Source: Mangifera indica (Eukaryota > Streptophyta > Magnoliopsida > Sapindales > Anacardiaceae). Taken from it: a stretch of DNA of 64,000 nt. A program made the translations under genes and the position numbers. This document shows positions 34,629-47,619 of the stretch, piece after piece (position 1 is the first letter of the stretch; the number at the start of each line of letters is the position of its first letter). The notes beneath the pieces are model-generated. The model was not told the origin of the DNA. It worked only from the letters and a program-made list of their open reading frames with translations, and did not search any database. The stretch is from positions 5,352,001 to 5,416,000 of the forward strand of contig NC_058138.1 in assembly GCF_011075055.1 (NCBI RefSeq), written 5' to 3'.

Positions 34629-36430
34629 CTCAACTGTGTGAGAAGCAAAATCTAAGAGTTCATTATAACTATCTGGCAATGATGAGAGAACTTGCTGCTG
34701 TATTCAAGACCCAGCATTAAATGTCAAGAAGTTTCAAGCAGAACATCTGGTCTTAAAGAAATGCTCCTCAAGTAGTACTCTAGGTCTACCAATTACCTGA
34801 GGAAGACCAGACCAGATCCAATCAGAAGCCATTATTTAGGATTTTTATGATATAATTACCTGAGGTAAAATTACACCCTGCTCAAATGGCATATTCCAAT
34901 CTTCCATAAAGTTAAATGTGATTCAAAAATCTGCATGCCAGCCCCACCTCCATAATGCTAGTTGTAAGTTACAAAATAATCTCATAGAGTGTAGTAACTA
35001 TGTCTGCTAAGACCATAAAAGTACAGGTCTTTTTTGCTTTCTTGTAAAAGATTGCATTGTTACAATTAAACATTTGCTTTTTAATGACTTAATAGGCGCC
35101 CTTAAGGTCACAATTTAACCAATCCAAGCTTCAAGGTAAGAAAAACAGAACTGTTATAAGCCATACCCAGAGGTATCATCATGTCACAAGCAAACAATAG
35201 GGAAGAAAATGGTCTGGGCATAAATCCTAAAGAAACCAAAGGAATTACCAGACACATTTTCCAGTCCCACATTCTCTACAAGTAACGATGAGACCTAGTA
35301 AATTAGGTAAGTTGGAAACTCAACAATCCAATGAATGAAGACAATTAAAACCACATGCAAACCAGAATCTTTTAGCAGCCGGTTAACATGTCTAAAATTT
35401 AGTGGTAGTACTAGATTCACATCAATAGGTTAACATATCTAAAATTGGTCAATCATGTACAATGCACATAACATTGGCCTATTATTCATGTTTAAACATA
35501 TGCATACATTCATAAAATATACTAATCAGTAATATGATGCATGTATTTGGCTAACAGAGCCATAAAATTTTATCAAACAAGTAGAGTACGAACCAGGATT
35601 AGCATCAACTGTCCTTCAAGGTCAAGGAGGTCTGTGGCAAATGCAGCTGCAGACACCTGCTGACAAATAACTTCTTTATGATGCAACTTACTAAAGATGT
35701 CAGAGACAACGCCAAAGGCCATAATTATGTACCAAATCATACATGAACATGAAGGCCTCAAAGATTAATTCTATAATCTTATCTGCATCACTCAAACATT
35801 ACCTGGACACTGCCCTCATCAAAGCTGTAAATTTTAAGATCATGTCTATATGTGCTATGACGGCTTAGGAGACCAGTACCTTCACCTGAAATTGTATAAC
35901 ATCTCATCAAGAAAAGCACAGAAAGACAACAATACCAATTCCATCTAAGTTTTAACTCTTCAGAAAGAAAAACAACGAACAATATAGAATTTGTAACTTT
36001 AATTTCTTCTTTCTTTCTTTGAACTTCTCAGCAACTAATCAGAGCTCGGTAAGTAATAATTAGTATATTCTTCTTCTTTTTATTTCTTTCACTTTATCTC
36101 AGATTATTTTCTGAAAATTTTAATAAATACATCTAATTAATCAGTTTATACTCTCCAAAATCTACAGCCAAGAAGCAACCCTAATCAAGATCAAAACGTT
36201 GCATTTCGAAGCATAATTAAGGAATAATCAAATAAACACTACGTGTGATCAACTAAAAATCCATTAGAAAATTCAAATCAAGTCAAGCGCTCGAATGACC
36301 ATGAAATCGTGAAATTAAAGGACGAGAACAGGCAACGAGAGAGAGAGAACCTCAGAAGAAGAAGCTTGAATGACAAGCTCGTTTCCTACAAGTGCAAGGC
36401 AGTGACGGAGCTGCGAATGTCTTCAGAGCT
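34629..36430 (-). other. Unidentified multi-exon remnant upstream of the ARG1-like exons
   Basis: Three short exon-like stretches with good splice borders and matching phase lie on the same strand: 35803-35885 ([20 protein letters not shown], then SFDEGSVQ), 35594-35656 (AFATDLLDLEGQLMLIL) and 34629-34694 (VLSSLPDSYNELLDFASHTV). A possible leader exon ends at a GT donor at 36350, but its phase does not join the next exon. I do not recognise the family, and it is not the J-domain part of an ARG1 protein. It may be a different gene whose 3' part was replaced by the ARG1-like exons, or two neighbouring fragments. Confidence 0.4.
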
Positions 36431-39405
36431 TTTTCGCTTACAGAGAATTTCATTTTTTTAACTTTAATTTTGAATTTTGATTTTTACCGTCTTTGGGTCT
36501 CTCAATAATTAAATTATTTATGTTGGCTGAAAAGGAATTGATGTGTTTTAAAGGGTATTAATTAAAATAAGTAAATATTTTTGCGCCTAAATCTTTTTAA
36601 GTAAATATTTGAAACACTTATTTTTATAAGTAAAATATATTCGAATTATCTATTTTACCCTTTTGTGCAAAATCTAACAAAAACTTAGCCTTTTCCCATT
36701 TGAAGCAACAGCTCAATGTCGCATTTGGAACCCATAACGACGACTCAATTTTTTTCATTTCGAATATCGACAAAGACAATAGGATTTCTACAATGTTATC
36801 TGAGATAAGTCTAATTCAAGGCGTGTTAAGGATTCAAATGGGTTTTCTTGCCTCAATTTAGGGTTATTAAGTTTAAAAATGGGTTTTTCTCCTCGGTTTC
36901 AATTTGATGCGTTTGGTTTAAGGTTTGATTGTGATATTTATTTGCAAATAGTTCGTATGTAGTATATTTTAACTAGGCTTGATTGTGTTGTCGTTGAGAG
37001 AGAAGAAAGCCAAATTCTAGCAGTAGTGGCACTTGTTACACTCGCACTTTTACTATTATCTGTTCTGTTTTTTGTTGTGATTTGTATATATCAATAATTA
37101 AGTCAAAAATTGAAATGTTTTAGAACAAATTTATGAATGTTTTGATTCATAAATTATCAAACTTACAATCAATGGGATTATGTTGAAGTATGTTGTTAAA
37201 AAAATATATATAACTGAAGAACGATAATTACTAGAGAGGTATTATTAGAATAAATGTTGAGTTTGCCTAAAAATTTAAATTCATTAAAAGTTTCCCTAAA
37301 AAAGTTTAGGTGTAAATTAATTAATATCTTTTGTTCCAATCATTTTAGCTTGAAATTAAAATGTCATCTTAAGTTTTGGTGTCGTCCCCTGTGAAGGCAC
37401 TATTATAAGACCAAACTGAATTTGCTCCTAAAAATTTTGTTTCTAAAATTTAGTGTTAAGCTTAGTGGATGGAATTAAAATTTCATTTCTTAGAAGTATC
37501 ATTTTGAGACAAAATTAAAAATATTTTTAAAAAAGAATCTAAGTTTTGGGGAGGAAAGCAAAGTTCCTCCAATAAAATTATCATTTTGGTAAATAAAATT
37601 GTCTCTAAAATTATTATTATGCGAGAAAATTAAATGCCTCTAAAATTAAATCCTAAGTTTTTTATCATTTTGACACCCAGCAGTATATAAATATCAGAAA
37701 GAATGCATAATATCATTCATGCATTTATGAAATGAAAGCATTTTGATTATAACAAAGCAGTATCCTATTTGGAAAGGGAAGCTAATAAAATTAATCAATA
37801 ATTACAAGGAATGTCATTGGTTTAATCAAAATAAATTACAATAAATAAAGATGTTTGTAATTACAATCTTGTGCATGCAATCAATACAAACACGAAACGA
37901 AAGTATAATTATTCAGTTGTCGAAAACTAGAAATAGAAAAAATTCGTATAATTTAACCATCAAGCACAGCTCAATCCAGCAATTACTGCAACAGAAAACT
38001 CACCCATCTGCTGTCCCGGAAAATCTAACACCGTAGACAAACGACACAGTTATGATCAAAAGGAGAGCATAGCAGGGAGGTCCAAAACATTGATTACAAC
38101 AATTGTAATTGAACCCTTTTCTTTTACAAACAAATGCACAAGATTGAGGAGGCTGCACCAATAAGTATACAAAAAGAGGAAAGGGAAATGCTGATATTTT
38201 CCAGAAGGCAAAACAGAAGCCCTCAACCCAGCAGCCAAGCAGCACAGACCTGCACTAACTACAAATAAACAAATCCAGAATCCAGCGACTGATCAACCGC
38301 AACAACTTGACATTTTCCAGACTAGTAGTTATCAAATTTAATATGCCCTGCAAAACATTTATTCATTTGTATACTGGTTTGCAATTTTCATTTATACACA
38401 AGTAGTTGAAAGAAAGCAGCAGGTTTGCTTGTGATTGAAACTTTGAAGTTAATATACCGTTTTGAATAAACTTTCAGGTTAAAAGAAACTTTGAACCACT
38501 GATTTGGCGTCCCAGCCTATATCTTGATGCGTTGCCAAATGTTGGGTGTTTGACAATTCAAAATTAGGAATCAGTAATGTTTATTTTAATAACCGTTTTG
38601 TCCACAGCAGATTAAAAGAAAATGTTGCAAAATCATTTTCATAAGCAAAAAACGTGTATATATTCAGTTACTTTGTCCCAATGAGGAATGCACAATATAA
38701 AAAATATATATAAATTATAAACAACAAAAAAATATAGCATTTCGGACCATACTGCCTCATTCCCCTTGAGTCATGTCTGGTAAGAGGAACAGGCAGCCGG
38801 CATTTTTAATATATTTTTTAGTTTTATAATTTCTTCCTAAATTTTAATTTTTTAAAAATATATAACTTCACATTTCTACTAATATATATTTTTTAAATTA
38901 TTTTTTAATATTAAATAAAACAAACAAGAAATTATCCGCTGAAGTTTATAGTAGAGAAAAAACAAACAAACAAGAAAGTATCAAATTACATACACTGAAG
39001 TTTATAGCAGGGCAGACTCACAACGCATATACACTGAATAGGGAAGAAAGTGGAAGAACTTACCGTCTATACCAATTTATAACACAAAGAATGGAATAAC
39101 TGAAGTCGGTCTCCGACGCCGCTGCTAGCATGACGAACAGGTTTGTCAAAAAAAGTCGAAACAAAATAAATATAAACCCTCAAAAAATGTCAAAACAACA
39201 TAAATATAAACCCTAAAAGAACTATTGAAGAAAGTGGAGGATACACCCATCTCCGCCACTGCTAGCATGACGAACAGGTTAGTGAAAAAACGTGGAAGAC
39301 AATGGGAACAATGGATGTCAGTCTCCGGTGCCACAGATGAACAGGTTTAGGGTTTAGGTTTTGTTCTTTTAAATGGTAGCTCGCATATGATAAGTTAAAT
39401 AAAAG
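36431..39405. other. Intergenic AT-rich DNA, no gene recognised
   Basis: 36.4-37.2 kb is featureless. 37.25-37.69 kb is full of short taaaatt and ctctaaa words resembling transposon subterminal DNA, without ends I can define. 38.0-38.3 kb has more even base composition and an 81-codon minus frame of no known family. At 39.08-39.35 kb a segment containing gctagcatgacgaacaggtt occurs twice, with a third partial copy. Confidence 0.45.
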
Positions 39406-39957
39406 AGTATCAGAGCACAAGTCAAACGATGAGCCTAATAACTTAAAGCATTTTTGGATACAAGTAACAACGCACCCTTCCAAATAGATTTAGCCAAACA
39501 ATGGGCTTAACAACTTGTAATGGTTGCATTTGAAAGAGGACGTTGAAGACTAAAATTTCATATCTCATAAAATCAATATAAGTATGATAGATTGGATCTT
39601 AACACAAGTCAATTGATTTTGTGTAATATAGGTTTCAATCTCCACAATTGTAAGTCCATTATATTCACAACATGATATCAAAGCACAAGTCAGATGGTAG
39701 ACCTAACAACTTAAAGTATTCCTAGATACAAATGACAATACACCTGTCCAAAAACGGACTCAATTAACTTGCGAGTCTAACAGCTATAGTGGTTGCACTT
39801 AAGGAAGGGTGTTAGAGACTAAAGTCTCACATCTAATAAATGCAATATAAGTGAGTGATATATAAGTGTGAGAGATTGAACCTTAACACAAGTCAATTAA
39901 TTTTGTGTAATATAAGTTTTGATCTTCATATTTATAGACTCAATATATATTTTGACA
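39406..39957 (+). mobile_element. Tandem TRIM (miniature LTR retrotransposon)
   Basis: Order seen: primer-site-like agtatcagagc (39406-39416), internal about 124 bp, LTR 39541-39672, primer-site-like tgatatcaaagc (39673-39684), internal about 125 bp ending in a purine run (aaggaaggg), LTR 39810-39957. LTRs begin t/cgtt(g/a)(a/g)agactaaa, end in ca, and share the stretch aacacaagtcaatt. There is no coding capacity. The leading LTR is missing. The repeated PBS-internal-LTR unit suggests LTR-LTR recombination between adjacent TRIMs. Confidence 0.6.
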
Positions 39958-40883
39958 AAGAGAACTAAAGTTTCTCAAAAAGAACAACGGACAATGGTGG
40001 TCTTTGGCACTGATAATGGACAGATTTCTCACAAAAATAAAAACCTTGGAAGAACACTTTCCTTCAAAGTGGTTAAATGAAAGAGAATCGAAAGATCTGA
40101 GTTTGGATCTTTCCTGTAGTTAAATGAAAGAGAAAATTTTAAAAAATTTTATTTTTAAATGAGGTCTGTGGAAAATATTAATGGGAGCCGCGTTTGTAGA
40201 ACTTTATTTTACAGTATCTCTCCAGATTATGACACGTGGAGTGGCTTACATTTTTGCAGACAATGCCATTTTTCATTTGGGTCGGGCTTAATTTTGGTTT
40301 AACGAATTAAAATTGAATTTGAGCCAAGCCATTAGAAATTCAAATTTGTGACTTCATTCAATTGAAATTTGTGGGTTGAATTAGAATTTTTGAATATTAA
40401 TTTAAATCGAATCAAGCTACAAATTTAAACCATTAATTCAAGTTATAAAATTGAGTCAAACTCAAATTAATCAATAAACTACGAACTCAAACTAGAAATC
40501 TTAATCTATAATTCAAATCAAATCAATTTACGAATTTAAACTATTGATTTGAGCTACAAAATCAAGCCACTCGAATCAAATCAAGCCGAGCCATTTTTCA
40601 TCCAAGCTGAGTTTTGTGGGGAGAAAGAAGAGTACTTGCCGATATGCTTCAGTCTAGCAGGCGATGACTCGAGGGAGAAGGTGAACCAACGCACTATTGG
40701 GAGATATGCAAGCTCTGTAGCCAAATCCATCTCCAACTCTAACGTTTGACTTGATGCACGTCTTATTATTGTTATTGTTACTATCATTGTCACTGTCATT
40801 GACTCGTGTGTGAAGAAGACTTACTGTTGGTTTAGTTGTTTAAGGGGGCAGGGGGGATGTAATATCCCCAGGAATGCTCACTA
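39958..40883. other. Intergenic DNA, no gene
   Basis: 40.26-40.58 kb is a degenerate stretch of short aattcaaat and gagccaa words. A 66-codon plus frame (40549-40749) and a 72-codon minus frame (40581-40799) overlap each other and match no known family. Confidence 0.45.
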
Positions 40884-40892
40884 TTATAGAAA

Positions 40893-41418
40893 GAGAAATT
40901 GAAATTTTTACCACTATTTTATTCCGTGTATATAAAATTGTCACATATCCTAAAGTTTTAACAAATATACCACAATAGTAATCACCTTCCCCAAAATACC
41001 CCTCTTTAATCTTTCATGCATAAATTCTCTCTCTTCTTCTCTGCAACTTTTTTCTCTCTTCTTCCTCTTCTTTCAAAGTGATAAAGGAATCACTCTCACT
41101 TTTTCCTCATCTTCAAAAACAAAAACAGGAAGGAAAAAACTAAATTTTTCATATTAAGAATTTTTCAAAGTAAGGATTTAAAAAAAAAAGAGCAACCCAC
41201 AAAAATTCAAACACATTCACTGTATATACCTTGGAGGAAATGACGATGGGAGAAGACCATGTAACAGTATTTAACTGGAAAAAGATAAAAAATGGATATT
41301 TAAGGATTTAAGTGAAAAAAAAACTGGACATTTAACTGAAAAAAAAAAAAGGTTGGCGCTTTTTTAATTTTTAAAGGTCGGCGTTAAATGCCAACCCTGT
41401 GCTGCCAACCCTTATATG

Positions 41419-41507
<89 letters not shown>

Positions 41508-42295
41508 GATATATTTTATATTATATATATTAGATTATATATTATAATATATAATATTAATACATTATAATATAATTATAATATATTATATAATATATAA
41601 TATATTATAATATAATATAATATTATAATAATATATATAATATTATATATTATAATATTTTATATTATAATATATAATATAATATATATAATATATTATA
41701 TTTTAATATTATAATAATATATAATTTTAATATTAATATAATAATATAATTTAATAATATATATACATATAAGGGTTGGTGCCGCCAACCCTTATATGTA
41801 TATATATCAACGCCAACCCAGAAAGCCTAGCAACTTTCACTTTTTTTTTTAATTGTTAACGTAAAATTTTTTTTTTTCAGTTTTAATCCTGGAATGTTAA
41901 TTTTTTTTTCCAGTTAAATCCTACTAAATGATCTTTTTCGATAATCATTTCTTTCATGGTATAAAATGAATGTGATTGAGTTTTTTTGTGGGTTGCTCTT
42001 TTTTTTTTATATCTTCACTTAGAAGAATTTTTAATATGAGGAATTTAGTTTTTTCCTTCCTTCTTTTGTTTTTGAAGATGAGGAAGAAGAGAGAGTGATT
42101 CTTTCATCAATTTGGAAGAAGAGAAAGAAGAGAAAAAAAAGTTGCAGAGAAGAAGTAAAAGAATTTGTGCATGAAATATTAAAGAGAAGTATTTTGGAAA
42201 ATATGATTACTGTTGTGATATATTTGTTAAAGCTTTAGGATAGGTGATACTTTTATATACACAAAATAAAATAGCCGTAAAAATTTCAATTTCCC
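40893..42295. mobile_element. MULE-type foldback element with 9-bp target duplication
   Basis: A 1403-bp element. Its ends read gagaaattgaaatttttac and, at the right, the reverse complement of gggaaattgaaatttttac. It is flanked by a perfect 9-bp direct repeat ttatagaaa (40884-40892 and 42296-42304), the size typical of Mutator-like elements. The arms (about 40893-41420 and 41765-42295) are near-complete inverted repeats, including the words gccaaccctt and gggttgg near the centre. The loop is an AT microsatellite plus AT palindromes. There is no transposase frame, so it is non-autonomous. Its transcript could form a hairpin of about 500 bp. Confidence 0.85.
41418..41500. repeat. (AT)n microsatellite in the loop of the foldback element
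   Basis: About 80 bp of AT dinucleotides followed by imperfect AT palindromes to about 41770. It sits at the symmetry centre of the inverted repeat. Confidence 0.95.
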
Positions 42296-42370
42296 TTATA
42301 GAAATTTCAAACAGACTATAGGCCAAAAGCCATTACTTCTTGGTCAGTCTTACCAATCGATCCAGTCCAG

Positions 42371-43901
42371 TTTGAACCTTCTTTTTTCAAATTGTTTTAT
42401 TGTTTCATTCTGATAAAGGGGTTGGTGGGAGCCACTGCTTAGAAGAACAAAGCAGTCAAACCATAGAATAAAAAGCTATTGTGGATGCAAGCCTAAATCA
42501 AGCCCACGAAATGTTGAAGTAATTAATGATGGACTCAATCCAATTCTATAACTAAGATTAGATTCAAACCAAATCATCTTGACTTGAATTAGTATTTGAC
42601 TTAATTTGTGTTGAATTTATGTTGGTGTTTCAATTTAATAACTCAATTTAAGTTCAACTCAAATTTTCTTTCGATAATACTCTTTATTTTGTCAATATTA
42701 TTGTTTATTATGTTGATAATACTATTCATCTAATCGGTAACTCTCATCTTAACAATAATCTTTAACAATACTTTAAACCAATTCAATTAAACTTAAACTA
42801 ATTATTTAGGATTCTAGTCAAACCATGTTCAGACTTAATTTAAACCCATCCCTTTATATAATATGGATTGTGCAAAGTCAAGATATATCTAATAAATGAA
42901 CTACAAATATTCTAGTAAGTAAAAGTGAATTTGAACTAAACCACACCCAGATAAGAGCCAATTGGTGATTGATATTTTAGGCTACCAATTGGGTGAATAG
43001 TATCACCTTAATTCTAGTAGGTTGATCTGCCTATGAAAATTAAATCAAGAAAGTTCTAAATCTATTTAAATATTCTATGGCCAAAGGACTATTTCCCACT
43101 CAAAGTATGTTGTTATCTCAAGTTTTCTCTGTTAACTTTGAAAATCTCATTTACCCACCTATAGATGGTTAAAATTAATGATTTCAATGATAAAATCATT
43201 ATTTTATCTGTAATATTAAAAATAAATTAAAATTTAATTTTTTTTTTCCTTAAAACCCTAAAAACTAACTATTTTCCTTTAGGTCAAGTTTTAAAAAATG
43301 GCCTTTTACTTATTTGGGTGTGGTTTAGTTTGAATTCACTTTTACTTACCAAAATATTGGTAGTTCAATTTATTAAATATATCTTGACTTTGCACAATTC
43401 ATATTATATAGAGGGATGGGTTCAAATTGAGTCTGAACATGGTTTGACTTGAATCCTAAATAATTAATTTGAGTTTGATTAAATTAGTTAAAAGCATTGT
43501 TAAAGGTCATTGTTGAGGTGAGAGTTACTGACTAGATGAATAGTATTATCAACATAATGAACAATAATATTAACGAAATAAAGAGTGTTGTTAAACGAAA
43601 ATTTGAACTGAACTCCAATCGAGTTATCAACTTGAAACACCAACATAAATTCAACACAAATTGGGTCAAACACTAATTTAAGTCAAGATGATTCAGTTTG
43701 AATCTACTCCTAGTTATAGATTCAAATTGAGTCCATCATTAATTACTCCAACATTCTATGGGCTTGATTAGGGCTTGCTTCCACAATAACTTGTTATTCT
43801 ATAGTTTGACCATTTTGTTCTTATAAGCAATGGCTTCCACCAACACCTTTTAAAGGATAAAAATAAAACAATAAAACAATTTGATAAAAAGAAGGTTCAA
43901 A
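42371..43901. mobile_element. Second long inverted repeat (foldback element)
   Basis: The left arm (about 42371-42960) is the reverse complement of the right arm (about 43300-43901), with scattered mismatches and small indels. Outer borders read tttgaaccttc and gaaggttcaaa; inner borders read ccacaccca and tgggtgtgg. A loop of about 340 bp separates them. No transposase frame was seen and no clear target duplication could be set, so the superfamily is open. It begins only 75 bp after the MULE-type element. Confidence 0.75.
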
Positions 43902-45208
43902 ATATAATATTTGAAATAAAAAACTAAATGTAAAAAATTTGAAACCATAAGGATGAGAAAAAATTTATCTCAAGCCTTTCTCGCGTTTCTAGTCCCTTCT
44001 TCTTCTTTTGCTGGTCTTTATGAACAATGCCAATGTCTTGTCAAAGTCTCTATAGTTGGAAAACTCTCAATCAAACTGACAGAATTTACATCTTAATCAA
44101 TCTTCATGTGTTAGGTCTCTGTTATCTTCTTTAATCATTCACACTACAGTTAATAGACTTTTACTGTAATATCTCTTCATCCTATTTAGTTTTTCTTCTC
44201 TTGTAATCATTTAGAAACCACCCAAAATTACATTCACAGGCAATTTCACAATAAAAACAAAAAACAACAAAAAGGAGGAGGAGGAGAAGAAGAAGACAAA
44301 AGAAAGGAAGAGAAGAAGAAAAAACAAGAATTACCAGACCTCAGACAATTTCACAATGTCAGCATTTCACCACATACACTAGCATAACAATTCAACACTT
44401 GAAATCACAAAAGCAGGTGTGAACATGGGAAACATAGCAGCATAAATTGACATAATACAGATTCAAGGCAATTTCACAAGATAGCAATTCTCAGAGAGCA
44501 AACACAACAGAGAATGTCATACATTGGCATTGTAACAACATGTCTCAACTGTGTTAACTTGCAAGGAATTTCTGAGATTTGATGAAATATCTGAACAAAT
44601 AATAGCAAATAACAGATATGTTGTAGATTGAGTGAAGTGAATATCAGATCTAAAGAAATAGTATAGATCTAACATCAAGAGCTAATATTTGATAGAACAC
44701 TTGAGACAATCAGAAATATCAACAGCAAATATGTAGATCTACAGTATTAATATTAATAAAGACAATCCAGCTGCTATGCCAATGACTTGCAAACAAATCT
44801 TAAAGTCGAAGCCAGTAACCCATAGCCTTTAGTTATGTCTTTGTAGCCCCTCACATGTACCGAGGGAGATTTTTTTTTTTCTTTTGAACTTTTGTTTTGA
44901 AAAAGTTTTCTATAAATGCATAAAATATTGAGGCTTGTACGCCGATTTGGGCTGTTGGGCTTTCGGCCTGCGGTCTTTTTGAAATTTCCATTATAATTAG
45001 CATGCAATAATTTTAGGTAAGTATAACGTTAAAGGGTGAGTTTACGTTACATACTTCCATTAAATATTTTAGCTATTGTGCTCATTCTTTTTTACAGCAC
45101 ACAAAAGTAAGTTTAGTAGCTTCAAAAAATTTTCAAAATTACATATGTATTAAAAATGACTAATTTACATATAATATTTTAATTTTTATGATATATCATC
45201 ATTTTATC
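43902..45208. other. Intergenic DNA with a GA-rich tract
   Basis: A purine-rich run of gga, gaa and aag words lies at about 44270-44330. A 77-codon minus frame at 44774-45007 is of no known family. Nothing else identified. Confidence 0.5.
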
Positions 45209-45702
45209 TAAGGATGTGTACGGTCTAGTTTGATACGATTTAAAAAAATTTTTAAACTAAACTAAAAAAACAATTTAGAAAATTTTCAAACCAAACTAAA
45301 AAAATATGATTTAGTCTGATTTAAATTATGTTTTGAATTTATTAAAATTATTCCATTCTAAATATTATTATTAAATAAAATTATAATTTTTTAGAATATA
45401 ATATAAATATGTAAAATAAATATGAATTATATATACAATATAAATATAAAAAAAGATAAAATAAAAATGAAAAAAAAATTGTATATCTTATTACTTATTC
45501 AAAAATTATGCCAAATATAATTATATATATTTTAAAGAAAATACGATTTATAGTGTTGTTCAGTTTGAAAATTAGCCAAACTACAATCTAAATTGAAAAT
45601 GGTTTTTTAAAAATTTATCAACCCAAATCAAACTAAATCAAATCATAATTTTTAAGCAATTTAGTTTGGTTTTACTATTTAAACCAAATTATACACCCCC
45701 TA
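45209..45702. mobile_element. hAT-like MITE
   Basis: 494 bp with imperfect terminal inverted repeats (taaggatgtgtac at the left; reverse complement of tagggggtgta at the right). Flanks attttatc (45201-45208) and attttata (45703-45710) match at 7 of 8 positions. The interior consists of aaactaa and ttagttt words. Non-coding. Confidence 0.6.
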
Positions 45703-45710
45703 ATTTTATA

Positions 45711-46929
45711 AGTGTAGTCCAAGTATATTTCCCAAATGATGAAAATTAGAAAGCCTCAAGGGAGGCAAGTGAATTTTACCGATTAGTGGAGAATCCGAAC
45801 CTGATTCCAAAGCTGTAGCTTATAAATGACAAAGTCCAAACCTAGCGCTTGAGTTTGACTTGTGGCCCGGCAAATCAAAAATTTGGCTAGCAGTTGGCTT
45901 TATGCCAAGTCACCTCCATCACCCATGTGTAGTAAAATCTCAAATATATACTTACTAACTTTTAAAAATATAAACATTTATTTATTATTAAACTTCTATT
46001 AGAATTTTATGTTATGAGTAAGGGTAAAAATTATTTTATCAATAATATTAAAAAAGTTATAATTTTATTCTTCTCCATTGACAAAGATATATCTTTATCG
46101 ACAAAGATGAAAAGACGTATATCATCATTTTTAAAATTAAAAAAGTTTTAAAAATGATGTAAAATTATTAGCTTTCAAAATCTAGACAGAAAAAAGAATG
46201 AAATTATAACTTTTTAAATATTATAAATAAAATGATGGTTTTACCCTAAACCATAAGAATAAAATTTCAACTAAAATTAAGTGATGGGTAGGTGTTTTAA
46301 TTTGAAAATCAATGGGTATGTATTTAAGATTTCATTATATCTTAAGTGGGAATTCAAGCCTTTAAGCCTTATGGTTATTTGTGGGCCGGGTCATATCCAC
46401 CATTTACAATTTCTATTATCTAAATTAAATGTTACAAAAATGAGTTTATAATAATATTTAGTTTTATCATCTTTAAAAGATGATGAAGTTCATGATCCAC
46501 CATCTCAAAATGACTAATATTATGAGTACATATTTTTTTGTATATAATTTAGATATACAGATGATATATTTTTATTACATATAAAAAAAAGAGAGAGAGA
46601 GATTACAACAACGATTTTTTCTTTAATTCTAGTATTATCAAGAAACCATTAAAGAACATATTAAACTTGAAAGATGTCAAATTAAAATAATAAATTTCCC
46701 AATAGACTTGTTATATTATATGTTTTTAGTCTACTTTTTTTAATTATATATTGTTAATAAAACACAATGTTTTTATGAAACCATGTTTGGATATATTTAG
46801 AAATCTATTTTTGAGCTAAAATGTATTTCTTATAAAATTAAAAAAATCATTAAATATCTAACTTATAGTATAACAAATTAATGAATTTTCATTGCACAAT
46901 CATGTGAATTATTAAGATCATAGTTATCA
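45711..46929. other. AT-rich intergenic DNA, no gene
   Basis: Nothing recognisable beyond a short GA run near 46590. Confidence 0.5.
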
Positions 46930-47305
46930 AAAATCCTACGATATACAAAATGTATTTTATAATATGATATAATACAAATGAAAAACGATATGTATCATAA
47001 AGTATATCGACTTAATACGATACAGTAAACGTAATGTACGATACGATATGTATCATACAATATAATATATATTATCTATACAAATCAATATATCTTTTTA
47101 GAGAAATTAATGATGTAATAGGAGTATATATGAGAAATTTTAAAATTTTGAAAGTATTTATGATATTTTCTAAAATGATAATGTGTCAATTAGAATTTTT
47201 ATTATTTTATTTTTAAAAAAAATGTATTATGCGATACAATAATAGATACATGATATAAAAAATTAAATTTTTTATACACAATACGACTATCATGATTAAG
47301 ATAGT
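46930..47305. repeat. CGATA-rich dispersed element, inverted copy
   Basis: Reverse-complement relative of 8720-9092 and 16285-16672. It shares gatacgatatgtatcata-type words, the central gagaaattttaaaatttt stretch and the terminal atcatgatta. Probably a non-autonomous DNA element. Ends not fixed. Confidence 0.5.
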
Positions 47306-47619
47306 TATAAGTTATTAGTATGAAGAAAACTAGAAATTGAATTTTCTAATATGATATTTTTTTTATGCATATTATGGGTGTGATTCTCTAATTATTATTA
47401 TTATTATAAAAATATTATTCATTATTGGACTAAACCCTTCTTAGTTGGATTTTTCCTAACTAATAATCTCATTGCATAAAATAAAAACATAATATAATAT
47501 TTTGGTCCATCAACCTCACAATCAACTATGTTGAATTCGGTTTGCTTTTACTTAGCCCAAAAAAAAAAACTACGGTTGGATTTGTACTGTCCCTAAATAA
47601 GACTCAATTTAAATTTAAT
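47306..47619. other. AT-rich spacer, no gene
   Basis: Nothing recognisable. Confidence 0.5.

Noticed and set aside
41388..41570. 60-codon frame rich in Tyr-Ile repeats
   Set aside because: Pure translation of the AT microsatellite in the foldback element.
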